NCBI GenBank assembly: GCA_001802125.1
Contig: MGZK01000168.1
Coordinates: 1-32,586 of the forward strand
Direction of reading: 5' to 3'
Length of the DNA: 32,586 nucleotides
Source: Geobacteraceae bacterium GWC2_55_20
Lineage (GTDB): Bacteria; Desulfobacterota; Desulfuromonadia; Geobacterales; Pseudopelobacteraceae
Shown: positions 1-7,351 of the stretch, one piece after another
Layout: each line of letters begins with the position of its first letter
Position numbering within the stretch: the first letter of the stretch is position 1
Notes under the pieces: generated by a model
Seen by the model: the letters and a program-made list of their open reading frames with translations, nothing else
What the model was told of the DNA's origin: nothing
Databases searched by the model: none
Position numbers and translations under genes: made by a program

Positions 1-1218
1 GTTCACGAAAGAGATAACGCCTTTGATCTCGGCGTCAAGCTGCTCCGGTGTACAGAGAATATGGGCGTCATCCTGGGTAAAACAGCGTACCCGCATCAAG
101 CCGTGCAACACTCCGGCGCGCTCATGGCGATGCACCGTCCCCAGCTCGAAGAAACGCAGGGGCAAATCGCGGTAGCTGCGCAGTTGGGACTTGTATATCA
201 TCATGTGCGAGAGACAGTTCATCGGCTTGATGCCGTAGCTCTGCTCATCAACTTCGGTGAAATACATATTCTCGCGATAGTTCTCGTAATGACCGGAGCG
301 CTGCCAGAGCTCACTCTTCAGAATCTGCGGTCCGACAACTATATCGTAATCGCGACGCAGATGCTCCTTGCGCTCGAAATCCTCGAGAACCGTGCGCAAC
401 ATGGCGCCTTTAGGATGCCAGATCGGAAAACCGGCCCCGACTTCGTCCGAGAATGAAAACAGGTCCAGCTCCCGGCCAAGCTTGCGGTGGTCGCGACGTT
501 TGGCCTCTTCCAGACGGTTCAGGTATGCTTCCAGCTCTTTCTTGTCTATAAAAGCTGTGCCGTAAATACGCTGCAGCATGCGGTTCTTTTCATCGCCGCG
601 CCAATAGGCTCCGGCTATGGAAAGCAGCTTGAAGGCCTTGATGCGCGATGTGGACGGCAGGTGTGGACCGCGGCAGAGGTCGGCAAAGCCCCCCTGGGTA
701 TAGACTGAAACCCGCTCCGCGCCCAGATCGTTGATCAACTCGGCCTTGTAGGATTCGCCCATCGCTTCAAACATGCTGACTGCGTCGGCGCTGGAAAGCT
801 CACTGCGCACGATTTTCTGGTCGGCAGCGGCAAGCTCGGCCATCCTGGCTTCAATCCGCTCCAGATCTTCTGGAGTGAACGGCTTCTCCATGTCGAAATC
901 ATAATAAAAACCGGTTTCGATTGCCGGTCCGATCGTAACCTTGGCCTGCGGGAAAAGCTCCTTGACAGCCTGGGCCATCAGGTGCGAGGCCGAGTGCCGG
1001 ATTATTTCCAGGGCTTCGGGGCTCTTTTCGGTAATTATTTCAACGCGGGCGCCGTCAGGCAACAGCGATGAAAGATCGACCAGCTGCCCGTTGATCTTGC
1101 CGGCCAGGGCCGCCTTGGCCAAACCCGCTCCAATGGAAGCGGCCAGGTCATACACGGTGGCTCCCGACTGGAGTTCACGGGCTGAATTATCCGGTAGCGT
1201 TATTGTGATGGTAGACAT
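1..1218 (-). CDS. thrS: Threonyl-tRNA synthetase, N-terminal 406 residues (3' end outside window)
   Basis: Class II aminoacyl-tRNA synthetase that charges tRNA-Thr in the cytoplasm. The frame is open from an ATG at 1218 to the window edge. Residues 1-62 form a TGS domain ([12 protein letters not shown]). Next comes the editing domain with the zinc/editing HSASH motif (H75, H79), then the tRNA-SAD region ([10 protein letters not shown]), then the start of the catalytic core with motif-2-like residues [15 protein letters not shown]. Family members are about 635-650 residues, so roughly 230 C-terminal residues (rest of catalytic core and anticodon-binding domain) lie beyond the left edge. An AAGGAA ribosome-binding site sits six bases before the ATG. 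A terminator separates it from the upstream tRNA-Val gene. No sign of damage in the visible part. Confidence 0.95.
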   Translation of the reverse strand, partial: MSTITITLPDNSARELQSGATVYDLAASIGAGLAKAALAGKINGQLVDLSSLLPDGARVEIITEKSPEALEIIRHSASHLMAQAVKELFPQAKVTIGPAIETGFYYDFDMEKPFTPEDLERIEARMAELAAADQKIVRSELSSADAVSMFEAMGESYKAELINDLGAERVSVYTQGGFADLCRGPHLPSTSRIKAFKLLSIAGAYWRGDEKNRMLQRIYGTAFIDKKELEAYLNRLEEAKRRDHRKLGRELDLFSFSDEVGAGFPIWHPKGAMLRTVLEDFERKEHLRRDYDIVVGPQILKSELWQRSGHYENYRENMYFTEVDEQSYGIKPMNCLSHMMIYKSQLRSYRDLPLRFFELGTVHRHERAGVLHGLMRVRCFTQDDAHILCTPEQLDAEIKGVISFVN

Positions 1219-1234
1219 TGTGTATTCCTTTTTA

Positions 1235-1268
1235 AAAGAAACAGAAAAGGCATCGAAACATCGATGCC
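1235..1268 (-). terminator. Rho-independent terminator after tRNA-Val
   Basis: On the minus strand a perfect 8-bp stem GGCATCGA/TCGATGCC with a 4-base loop (1249-1268) is followed by a T-rich run (TTTTCTGTTTCTTTT). It lies between tRNA-Val and thrS, so it should end the tRNA transcript. A regulatory role in the thrS leader is possible but not shown. Confidence 0.8.
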
Positions 1269-1297
1269 CGCATCCTGCCCGCCTAGCACTGCTTTAA

Positions 1298-1372
1298 TGG
1301 TAGGCGCGGGCGGTCTCGAACCGCCGACCTCTACCGTGTCAAGGTAGCGCTCTCCCCCTGAGCTACGCGCCT
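1298..1372 (-). tRNA. tRNA-Val (anticodon GAC)
   Basis: The minus strand gives a full 75-nt cloverleaf. The acceptor stem AGGCGCG pairs with CGCGCCT, the D arm is TAGCTCAGGGGGAGAGC, and the anticodon stem CTACC/GGTAG encloses the loop TTGACAC with anticodon GAC. The T arm is GGCGG-TTCGAGA-CCGCC, the discriminator is A, and CCA is encoded at 1300-1298. It has its own sigma-70 promoter just upstream and a terminator just downstream, so it appears to be a single-gene transcription unit. Confidence 0.95.
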
Positions 1373-1389
1373 GCATCAAAAGCTGCAAA

Positions 1390-1418
1390 GTAATAGCAAG
1401 TTGAGGGTGGTATGTCAA
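1390..1418 (-). promoter_or_regulatory. Sigma-70 promoter of tRNA-Val
   Basis: The minus strand carries a consensus -35 TTGACA (1418-1413), a 17-base spacer and a -10 TATTAC (1395-1390). Transcription would start near 1383, about ten bases before the mature tRNA 5' end. The site lies in the gap after rlmD. Confidence 0.75.
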
Positions 1419-1428
1419 GCTGATTTTA

Positions 1429-2886
1429 TTACTTTTCCAATCTGGCCACGTTCTCCACATGCACGGTCTGAGGAAACATGTCTACCGGCTGGATTTCTCG
1501 GCAGACATAGCCGAGTCCCTTCAGCACCACCAGGTCGCGCGCCAGACTGGCTGGTGAGCAGGAAACGTAGAGTATCGCTCTGGGACCAAGCGCTGCGACA
1601 CGCTCCAGCACCTTCTGCTCACACCCCTTGCGCGGCGGGTTAAGCACAGCCACGTCAACCCGCTGTTTGTCTTCGGACATTTCCTCCAGAAGCTCGGCTG
1701 CGTCACCCGCCTCGAACCGGCAGTTACGGATATTGTTCGCTTTTGCGTTCAATCCGGCATCCGCCACAGCCTCCTCAACCACTTCCACACCGATCACCTG
1801 CCCGGCCTGTCCGGCCAGAAACATGCCGATTCCGCCGATCCCACAATACATGTCCAGCACGGTCTCGACTCCGGTCAAGGCGGCCCACTCACGAACCTGC
1901 GAATAAATCAGTTCCGCGCCGCTGTTATTGACCTGGAAAAATGAGCGCGGCGAAATTCTGAAGGATATATCGCCGATCTTCTCAACCAGATGATGCTGGG
2001 TAGTCAGAAAATAATCTTTCTGTCCCATGATGACATTGCCTTCGGAGCTGTTCACATTCTGGGCCATCACCTGGATTTCCGGGATCTGTTCCTGCACATA
2101 GCGGCTCAGGTGATGAATTTCATTGTAGGAGCGCTTGGAGGTAACAAACACCACCATCGCCTTTTTCTCGCTTACCGACACCCGTACCACCAGGTAACGC
2201 AAAAGCCCCATCTTGCTCTGCGGATTATAGACCGGCACCTTGCACTTGCTAATCCCCTTCCTGACAGCATCAACCACCTTGTTGATCAGCGGATGGTGAA
2301 GCGGGCACTGTTCCAGATCATAGACATCATGGCTGGCCCGGCGGTAGATGCCGATAAACGGATCGGAAAACTTTCCGGCCACGGTCAGCTTGACTGTGCT
2401 GCGATAATGGATCAGGTTGATCGGGGAAAGCATCGGATGAACGGTGATTCCCGCCAGATCAGGATATTTTGACAGTTCCGAAAGGACCATGCCCCGTTTC
2501 CATGTTTTCTGTTCGGCATACTTCATCGCTACCAGGGGACAACCGCAACATTCAGCGCTTTCACTGCAGGGGGGGCGTTTACTGCGCAGCGCCGAAGGCT
2601 GCAACAGTTTTTTCACATGGCAGAACGCGCTGCCGCCGGCAACATGGTCGATCCCGACCAGGGCCACATCGCCCGGTATTGCGCCGGAAACCTTCAGGGT
2701 CATGCCCTCTTCGCTGCGGGCGGTACCGTAACCATCCTCATCCAGGGCCGCAATTTTCAACTCCAGCACTGAATTACGAACCAACCGGGTGAAAGGCCGT
2801 TCCTTTAAGGTCGCCCGGTCAGACCTGCCGGCCTCAGGCTTGGCTTTTTTAAAATCCTTCTGTTCCATTTTTGCATGATTTTTCAA
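1429..2886 (-). CDS. rlmD: 23S rRNA (uracil-5-)-methyltransferase, RlmD/RumA type
   Basis: SAM-dependent RNA m5U methyltransferase of the RumA/TrmA family, 485 residues. Residues about 36-94 form a TRAM RNA-binding domain. Fe-S ligands are C107-x5-C113-x2-C116, with a candidate fourth Cys in LEQCPLHHP. The SAM-binding motif VLDMYCGIGGIGMFLA is near residue 340, and NPPRKGCEQ follows. The catalytic Cys is C443 in SCSPASLARD, and E478 in HVENVARL fits the general base. The chosen start is TTG at 2886, which overlaps the rdgB stop by 3 bases and has GAGGAAG eight bases upstream. The ATG at 2868 has no ribosome-binding site. It is the last gene of an rph-rdgB-rlmD operon. Whether it modifies U1939 or another uridine cannot be decided from sequence alone. 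Confidence 0.9.
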   Translation of the reverse strand: MKNHAKMEQKDFKKAKPEAGRSDRATLKERPFTRLVRNSVLELKIAALDEDGYGTARSEEGMTLKVSGAIPGDVALVGIDHVAGGSAFCHVKKLLQPSALRSKRPPCSESAECCGCPLVAMKYAEQKTWKRGMVLSELSKYPDLAGITVHPMLSPINLIHYRSTVKLTVAGKFSDPFIGIYRRASHDVYDLEQCPLHHPLINKVVDAVRKGISKCKVPVYNPQSKMGLLRYLVVRVSVSEKKAMVVFVTSKRSYNEIHHLSRYVQEQIPEIQVMAQNVNSSEGNVIMGQKDYFLTTQHHLVEKIGDISFRISPRSFFQVNNSGAELIYSQVREWAALTGVETVLDMYCGIGGIGMFLAGQAGQVIGVEVVEEAVADAGLNAKANNIRNCRFEAGDAAELLEEMSEDKQRVDVAVLNPPRKGCEQKVLERVAALGPRAILYVSCSPASLARDLVVLKGLGYVCREIQPVDMFPQTVHVENVARLEK

Positions 2887-3485
2887 TGTGTTGACTTCCT
2901 CTTTTTTAGATACTCCCGAAACTGCCGAAAAGCCTGTCCGCGATGGCTGATGCCGTTCTTCCGTTCCAGTTCCAGCTCGGCCATGCTGCAGTCAAATCCG
3001 TCCACCAGAAACAGCGGGTCGTAACCGAAGCCGCCATGCCCCCTGGGAGTCTCCAGAATCCGCCCCCCTACCCTGCCGGTGAATGTTTTTTCGAAACCAT
3101 CCGGAGTCACCAAAGCCAGCACGCAAACGAAAGCAGCCTGCCTCTCCTCTGCGGGGACGCTCCGCAGTTCCTCAAGCAGGCGCAGATTGTTGGCGGCATC
3201 GCCGGCGCCTTCGCCGGCAAAGCGGGCCGAGAATACACCCGGACGTCCGCCAAGCGCGTCCACCACAAGACCCGAATCATCGGCCAGAGCCGGCAACCCG
3301 GTGAACATTGATGCTTCGCGTGCCTTTTTGAGGGCATTTTCCTCGAAAGTAGAGCCATCCTCAACAGTGTCCGGAAAATCCGCCAGGTCGGCTGTACAGC
3401 GGAACTCGTCCACCAGATCCCCAAGCATCGCTTCCAGCTCCCGTATCTTGCCACGATTGCGTGTGGCAACCACCAGCTGCATCAT
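2883..3485 (-). CDS. rdgB: XTP/dITP diphosphatase (RdgB/HAM1 family)
   Basis: House-cleaning nucleotide pyrophosphatase that hydrolyses dITP, XTP and ITP to monophosphates, keeping deaminated purines out of nucleic acids. At 200 residues it has the usual family length. Visible motifs are the N-terminal [15 protein letters not shown], the substrate/metal segment [29 protein letters not shown], and the C-terminal GGFGYDPLF and SHRGQAF. It overlaps the end of rph by four bases (ATGATGA; 3482 is an alternative start) and its stop overlaps the rlmD start, so the three genes are probably translationally coupled. rph-rdgB adjacency is common in bacteria. Confidence 0.95.
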   Translation of the reverse strand: MMQLVVATRNRGKIRELEAMLGDLVDEFRCTADLADFPDTVEDGSTFEENALKKAREASMFTGLPALADDSGLVVDALGGRPGVFSARFAGEGAGDAANNLRLLEELRSVPAEERQAAFVCVLALVTPDGFEKTFTGRVGGRILETPRGHGGFGYDPLFLVDGFDCSMAELELERKNGISHRGQAFRQFREYLKKRKSTH

Positions 3486-4201
3486 CGCGACAGGACCTCG
3501 CGTTGAATATCGAACAACCTGCGAATGCCGCTCATGGCAAGCTCGCGCATTTGATCCATCTGGGCGATCGTGAACGGTTCTGCCTCGGCGGTACCCTGAA
3601 CCTCTACGAATCGGTCGCTGGAGGTCATCACATAATTCATGTCAACTTCTGCGGAAGAATCCTCGGGATAATTAAGGTCCAGCAAGGCCTCCCCTTCCAC
3701 AATTCCGACGCTGACCGCGGCAACTGCTTCGCGGATCGGCAGCTCAGCCAGCAATCCCCTGTTCCGCAGTGTATTCAAGGCATCCACCAGGGCCACGTAG
3801 GCGCCGGTTATGGAAGCGGTGCGGGTTCCACCGTCGGCCTGGATCACATCGCAATCGATATGTATCGAGCGCTCGCCCAGCCTGGCAAGATCGACCACGG
3901 CGCGCAAGGAACGGCCGATCAGCCGTTGGATCTCGAGCGTGCGGCCGCTCTGCTTTCCCTTGGAGGCCTCGCGCGCCGAACGTGTGTGGGTGGCACGCGG
4001 CAGCATCGAGTATTCGGCTGTAACCCAGCCGGTGCCCTTGCCCCTCAGAAACGGCGGAACCGACTCTTCTACCGATGCGGTACAGATGACCCTGGTGTCG
4101 CCAAATTCAATCAGTACGGAACCTTCGGCATGTTTGATAAAGCTACGCGTAATGGCAATAGGGCGCAGTTCCCTGGCTTCACGCCCGTCATTCCTTGTCA
4201 T
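3482..4201 (-). CDS. rph: Ribonuclease PH
   Basis: Phosphorolytic 3'-to-5' exoribonuclease that trims tRNA 3' ends, 239 residues from the chosen start (family about 238). Motifs seen include RNDGR at the N terminus, [46 protein letters not shown] with the conserved arginines, and [19 protein letters not shown] with active-site aspartates. I chose ATG at 4201 because GGGAGA lies six bases before it. An in-frame TTG at 4219 has no ribosome-binding site and sits at about the predicted transcription start. First gene of the rph-rdgB-rlmD operon. Confidence 0.95.
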   Translation of the reverse strand: MTRNDGREARELRPIAITRSFIKHAEGSVLIEFGDTRVICTASVEESVPPFLRGKGTGWVTAEYSMLPRATHTRSAREASKGKQSGRTLEIQRLIGRSLRAVVDLARLGERSIHIDCDVIQADGGTRTASITGAYVALVDALNTLRNRGLLAELPIREAVAAVSVGIVEGEALLDLNYPEDSSAEVDMNYVMTSSDRFVEVQGTAEAEPFTIAQMDQMRELAMSGIRRLFDIQREVLSR

Positions 4202-4223
4202 GAAGATCTCCCGAATCAATTTG

Positions 4224-4252
4224 ATTATATATATTTCGAACGTGTTCCTTAA
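4224..4252 (-). promoter_or_regulatory. Candidate sigma-70 promoter for rph-rdgB-rlmD
   Basis: A perfect -10 TATAAT on the minus strand (4229-4224) is preceded by a 17-base spacer and a weak -35 TTAAGG (4252-4247). The predicted start near 4217 supports the rph ATG at 4201. The -35 is poor, so an activator may be needed or the hexamer may be misplaced. Confidence 0.5.
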
Positions 4253-4270
4253 CCTGAAGCCGGTGCGCTG

Positions 4271-4304
4271 TCAAACAAAAAGGGAACCCGTAAACAGGTT
4301 CCCT
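4271..4304 (-). terminator. Rho-independent terminator after the zinc-ribbon gene
   Basis: The minus strand reads a perfect 8-bp stem AGGGAACC/GGTTCCCT with an 8-base loop, followed by TTTTTGTTTG. It lies 28 bases past the stop of the small zinc-ribbon gene and isolates it from rph. Confidence 0.8.
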
Positions 4305-4331
4305 CTGTGCTGCCGCCATTCAAGGCGAAAT

Positions 4332-4487
4332 TTATCCAAGTTGGGTATTGTTGTTCTTGGTGCGGTTTGAGAGAATGGTCGAGTCGATCATCTCTCCGCA
4401 ACAAGTGCATTTCCAGGCATCGAACGAGCGGACGAAATCATAGAATTTTTCTGTGAACATGCGACCTTTGCAGCGTGGACAATGCAT
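4332..4487 (-). CDS. Small zinc-ribbon protein, 51 residues
   Basis: Small cytoplasmic protein of unknown function. Two Cys pairs (C3-x2-C6 in MHCPRCKGRM and C27-x2-C30 in WKCTCCGEMID) form a likely four-Cys zinc ribbon. The ATG at 4487 is chosen because GGGGAGGG lies four to five bases upstream. The frame extends 11 codons further back but without a ribosome-binding site. A good sigma-54 promoter lies 46-61 bases upstream and a terminator follows, so it is an independent unit. Ribbons of this type often bind nucleic acid or serve as regulatory adaptors, but nothing here identifies the role. Confidence 0.75.
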   Translation of the reverse strand: MHCPRCKGRMFTEKFYDFVRSFDAWKCTCCGEMIDSTILSNRTKNNNTQLG

Positions 4488-4532
4488 ATAGCCCTCCCCG
4501 GATGCTATTATTTCAAACAATGCGGGGAAATA

Positions 4533-4548
4533 AGCATCTTATGTGCCA
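4533..4548 (-). promoter_or_regulatory. Sigma-54 (-24/-12) promoter of the zinc-ribbon gene
   Basis: The minus-strand sequence TGGCACATAAGATGCT matches the RpoN consensus TGGCAC-N5-TTGC. GG and GC are separated by exactly ten bases, and only the first T of TTGC differs. Transcription would start near 4523, leaving a leader of about 36 bases that ends in the strong ribosome-binding site. RpoN promoters need an enhancer-binding protein; its site was not found. Confidence 0.65.
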
Positions 4549-4610
4549 GCCATCACATCTATTTTATACAGACACTTAATCAGGCCAATACAATCAGTAT
4601 TATCTGCTGG

Positions 4611-5162
4611 TTAGAAATACTTTACGAGTTCTTTATACTTCTTTTCACCAATACCCTCAACGACTTGCAGCTCTTCGCAGCGCATTTTACCGCCATTTTT
4701 TTGACGATACTCCATGATTCGACTTGCAAGGACGGGACCGATTCCCGGTAAATGCTCAAAATCAGCTGCATTCATGGCATTGATATCAAGAGCAATTCCG
4801 AGAAGTGTTCGTTCTTTTGCAGACATAGATCCGCATGAAATTGTTCCTGTTCCGTCACTGCCGAGTTCCAAATGCAAATGATCACCATGGGTGACAATGC
4901 TCTTGCCGCAACTGCCAGGTGCAAAGCTCTTTACTGGCCGGACAGGCTCCGCCATTTCAATGGCGGTCAGCGTCAACGAATTGGCTGTAACACGGTAAAC
5001 TCCGCTGTGGCGGACATCTCCGCTGATCCGGGCCATGACAGTGGCGGACGAAACAATGGAAAAAGCCGCGGGAACAGATATTTTTCTGTTCGCACGGCTT
5101 TTAACAATAACCGGCAGGGCAACCAGGATCGCAAGGACAACAATGATGATCCTCTGTTGCAT
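4611..5162 (-). CDS. Membrane-anchored helix-hairpin-helix (ComEA-like) protein
   Basis: 183 residues with one N-terminal hydrophobic anchor (residues about 3-20, IIIVVLAILVALPVIV), a periplasmic middle part and a C-terminal ComEA-type helix-hairpin-helix domain. That domain contains LDINAMNAADFEHLPGIGP and, further on, VVEGIGEKKYKEL. The segment ARISGDVRHSGVYRV resembles the SLBB-type repeat of ComEA proteins. The family binds double-stranded DNA at the membrane, classically during transformation. In many non-competent bacteria the role is unknown. Start ATG has GGAG eight bases upstream. It begins 16 bases after the cimA stop, so the two are likely co-transcribed, although no functional link is evident. 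Confidence 0.75.
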   Translation of the reverse strand: MQQRIIIVVLAILVALPVIVKSRANRKISVPAAFSIVSSATVMARISGDVRHSGVYRVTANSLTLTAIEMAEPVRPVKSFAPGSCGKSIVTHGDHLHLELGSDGTGTISCGSMSAKERTLLGIALDINAMNAADFEHLPGIGPVLASRIMEYRQKNGGKMRCEELQVVEGIGEKKYKELVKYF

Positions 5163-5178
5163 AAAACTCGCTCCGGGT

Positions 5179-6747
5179 CTATTCCTCCGACTTGTGCAGC
5201 TTGTAATCGATACTGTCGATCAGAGCCTGGTAGGAGGCATCGATAATATTATCGGAAACACCAACCGTACCCCAACGGGCATGCTTGTCGCCGGATTCAA
5301 TCAGAACACGGGTTGAAGAGGCCGTTCCCTGACCGGCAGGCAAAACGCGGACTTTGTAATCCAGCAGCTTGACTTCTTTCAACTTGGGATAAAACTTTTC
5401 CAGCGCCTTGCGGATGGCATTGTCAAGTGCGTTTACCGGACCATTTCCCTCTGCGGCGGTATGCTCGACCTTGCCGCCGACCTTGACCATGATAGTCGCT
5501 TCCGCAATGGGTTTCTGCTCTTCACCGCGTTTCTCGTCAATAACGCGAAAGCCCAAAACCGTAAAAAACTTCTTGTGAGATCCGAGCGCCTTTTTCATCA
5601 ACAGCTCAAAAGAAGCTTCGGCGCCTTCAAACTGGTAGCCGCGATTTTCCATTTCCTTGATGTTATCCAGGATTTCAAGTGTAACCGGATCCTTGCTGTC
5701 CAGGTTGATGTTGAACTCCTCGGCCTTGGCCAGAATATTGGAACGTCCGGACAGGTCCGAAATCAGTACGCGGGTGCAGTTACCCACCAATTCGGGACGC
5801 ATATGTTCGTATGTCTCCGGGTGGCGCTGTATGGCGCTGACATGCACCCCCCCCTTGTGGGCGAATGCCGAATTGCCGACATAGGCCTGATGCTTGTTGG
5901 GAGAGATATTGGCAAGTTCGTAGACAAAGCGCGAGAGATCACGCAGATGGCGCATCTGCTCGTCGGAAATGCAGTCGTGTTTCATCTTGGCTTTCAGTGC
6001 CGGGATGATCGAGCAGAGATTGGCGTTACCGCAACGTTCGCCGAAACCGTTGATCGTGCCCTGCACCTGGACGATGCCCTGATCCACGGCATGCAGTGAA
6101 TTGGCCACGGCGCACTCGGAATCGTTATGGGTATGTATGCCCAGCGGGGTCTTGATATGTTCTTTGACAATCTTGATGATTTCGGACACTTCGTACGGCA
6201 TGCTGCCGCCGTTGGTGTCACACAGAATGATGCAGTCCACACCGGCCTGCTCGGCAGCTTTAAGCGTCTTGATTGCGTAATCCGGATTGGCCTTGTAACC
6301 GTCGAAGAAATGCTCTGCGTCATAGAACACTTCCGGAGCATTTTTCTTCAGATATTCCAGTGAATCGAAGATCAGCTCCAGGTTCTCCTCCAGCGAGATG
6401 CGCAGGGCCTCACGTACATGAAAGTCCCAGGTCTTGCCGAAAATAGTGATCGCATCCGGTTCGGCTTTCACCAGGGTAATGATGTTGCTGTCCTTGTCAG
6501 GTGTCACCTTGGCGCGGCGGGTCGAGCCGAAGGCGGCGATTTTGGCCTGCTGAAGTTTCTCCTTCTTGATTTCCTTGAAGAAAGCAACATCCTTGGGGTT
6601 GCTGCCGGGCCAGCCCCCCTCGATATAATGAATACCGAGCTCATCCAGTTTATGTGCAATACGGATTTTGTCTTCCAGCAGAAAGGAGATGTCCTCCGCC
6701 TGGGTTCCATCCCTCAGAGTTGTATCGTACAATTTGATAAGACTCAT
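5179..6747 (-). CDS. cimA: (R)-citramalate synthase
   Basis: Condenses acetyl-CoA with pyruvate to (R)-citramalate, the first step of the threonine-independent isoleucine route. 522 residues, typical of the long CimA/LeuA-like group. The HMGL-type TIM barrel shows [11 protein letters not shown] at the N terminus, [15 protein letters not shown] with metal-binding His residues, [11 protein letters not shown] and [12 protein letters not shown]. The last 130 or so residues form a LeuA-type regulatory dimer domain, so isoleucine feedback is plausible. ATG at 6747 follows GGAGG by seven bases. 2-Isopropylmalate synthase is the alternative family, but length and the [15 protein letters not shown] start favour CimA. 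Confidence 0.9.
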   Translation of the reverse strand: MSLIKLYDTTLRDGTQAEDISFLLEDKIRIAHKLDELGIHYIEGGWPGSNPKDVAFFKEIKKEKLQQAKIAAFGSTRRAKVTPDKDSNIITLVKAEPDAITIFGKTWDFHVREALRISLEENLELIFDSLEYLKKNAPEVFYDAEHFFDGYKANPDYAIKTLKAAEQAGVDCIILCDTNGGSMPYEVSEIIKIVKEHIKTPLGIHTHNDSECAVANSLHAVDQGIVQVQGTINGFGERCGNANLCSIIPALKAKMKHDCISDEQMRHLRDLSRFVYELANISPNKHQAYVGNSAFAHKGGVHVSAIQRHPETYEHMRPELVGNCTRVLISDLSGRSNILAKAEEFNINLDSKDPVTLEILDNIKEMENRGYQFEGAEASFELLMKKALGSHKKFFTVLGFRVIDEKRGEEQKPIAEATIMVKVGGKVEHTAAEGNGPVNALDNAIRKALEKFYPKLKEVKLLDYKVRVLPAGQGTASSTRVLIESGDKHARWGTVGVSDNIIDASYQALIDSIDYKLHKSEE

Positions 6748-6791
6748 ACCTAAACCTCCATTTGAATTGAATATTTTCCACGGATTTCCAT

Positions 6792-6817
6792 AAAACCGTA
6801 TTTTGCTGAACGGTTTT
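6792..6817 (-). promoter_or_regulatory. Inverted repeat in the cimA leader
   Basis: A perfect 8-bp inverted repeat AAAACCGT/ACGGTTTT with a 10-base loop lies 45 bases upstream of the cimA start. It could form an mRNA hairpin or be an operator. A weak promoter-like pair (TTGATT, 17 bases, TACAAG) lies just upstream on the same strand. Function is unproven. Confidence 0.3.
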
Positions 6818-6957
6818 CCCTTGTACCGGTTTAGATCAAAAAAATCAACTGATTTGCAAGCCTTCAGATCTTGACCAGGTCTCGCTCACATGCAATTTGT
6901 CTTTATTTAAAGCGGCTGTTCTGCTATATGGAGCTATTGTGAAATTCTGGTCTACCC

Positions 6958-7313
6958 ATAAAAGATTTTGACTTACTCGGCGTGCATCCAGCCTTTCTCG
7001 GCGGTTAACAAAAGCTTTAAATCATGGAACCGCCGATTAACGCCGATACACGCAGAGAAGGCCAAAAACATAAAAGATGAAATGATTTTGGGTTACACAT
7101 AAAAGACTTTGACTTACTCGGCGTGCATCCAGCCTTTCTCGGCGGTTAATAAAAGCTTTAAATCATGGAACCGCCGATTAACGCCGATACACGCAGAGAA
7201 GGCCAAAAACAGAAATGATGAAAAGATTTTGGGTTACCCATAAAAGACTTTGACTTACTCGGCGTGCATCGCTTGGAAGCGCCTACTTCTGGCCGCCTTT
7301 CTCGGCGGTTAAA
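6958..7313. repeat. Array of a 141-bp hairpin repeat, two and a half units
   Basis: Units start at 6958, 7099 and 7240, an exact 141-base period. Each unit has a left arm (ACTCGGCGTGCATC, then TTTCTCGGCGGTT), the centre GCTTTAAATCATGG, and a right arm (AACCGCCGATTAACGCCGAT, then ACACGCAGAGAA) roughly complementary to the left arm. A full unit can therefore fold into a long hairpin. The third unit stops after its left arm and carries an extra insert (7271-7294) before the SLBB gene. The related array is at 11623-11956. The rest of the 6748-7351 gap contains only the cimA leader and the SLBB-gene leader. Confidence 0.9.
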
Positions 7314-7351
7314 TATTTATTACTGATGATATATTCACAACAGGAGTTCTC

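Noticed and set aside
1990-2472. 160-codon plus-strand frame opposite rlmD
   Set aside because: Antisense shadow of the methyltransferase; no start signal.
3461-4252. 263-codon open frame on the plus strand opposite rph
   Set aside because: It mirrors the strongly conserved RNase PH frame, has no ribosome-binding site and no recognisable motifs.
6958-7313. CRISPR-like array
   Set aside because: Units are 141-base tandem repeats with no unique spacers of constant length and no cas genes.
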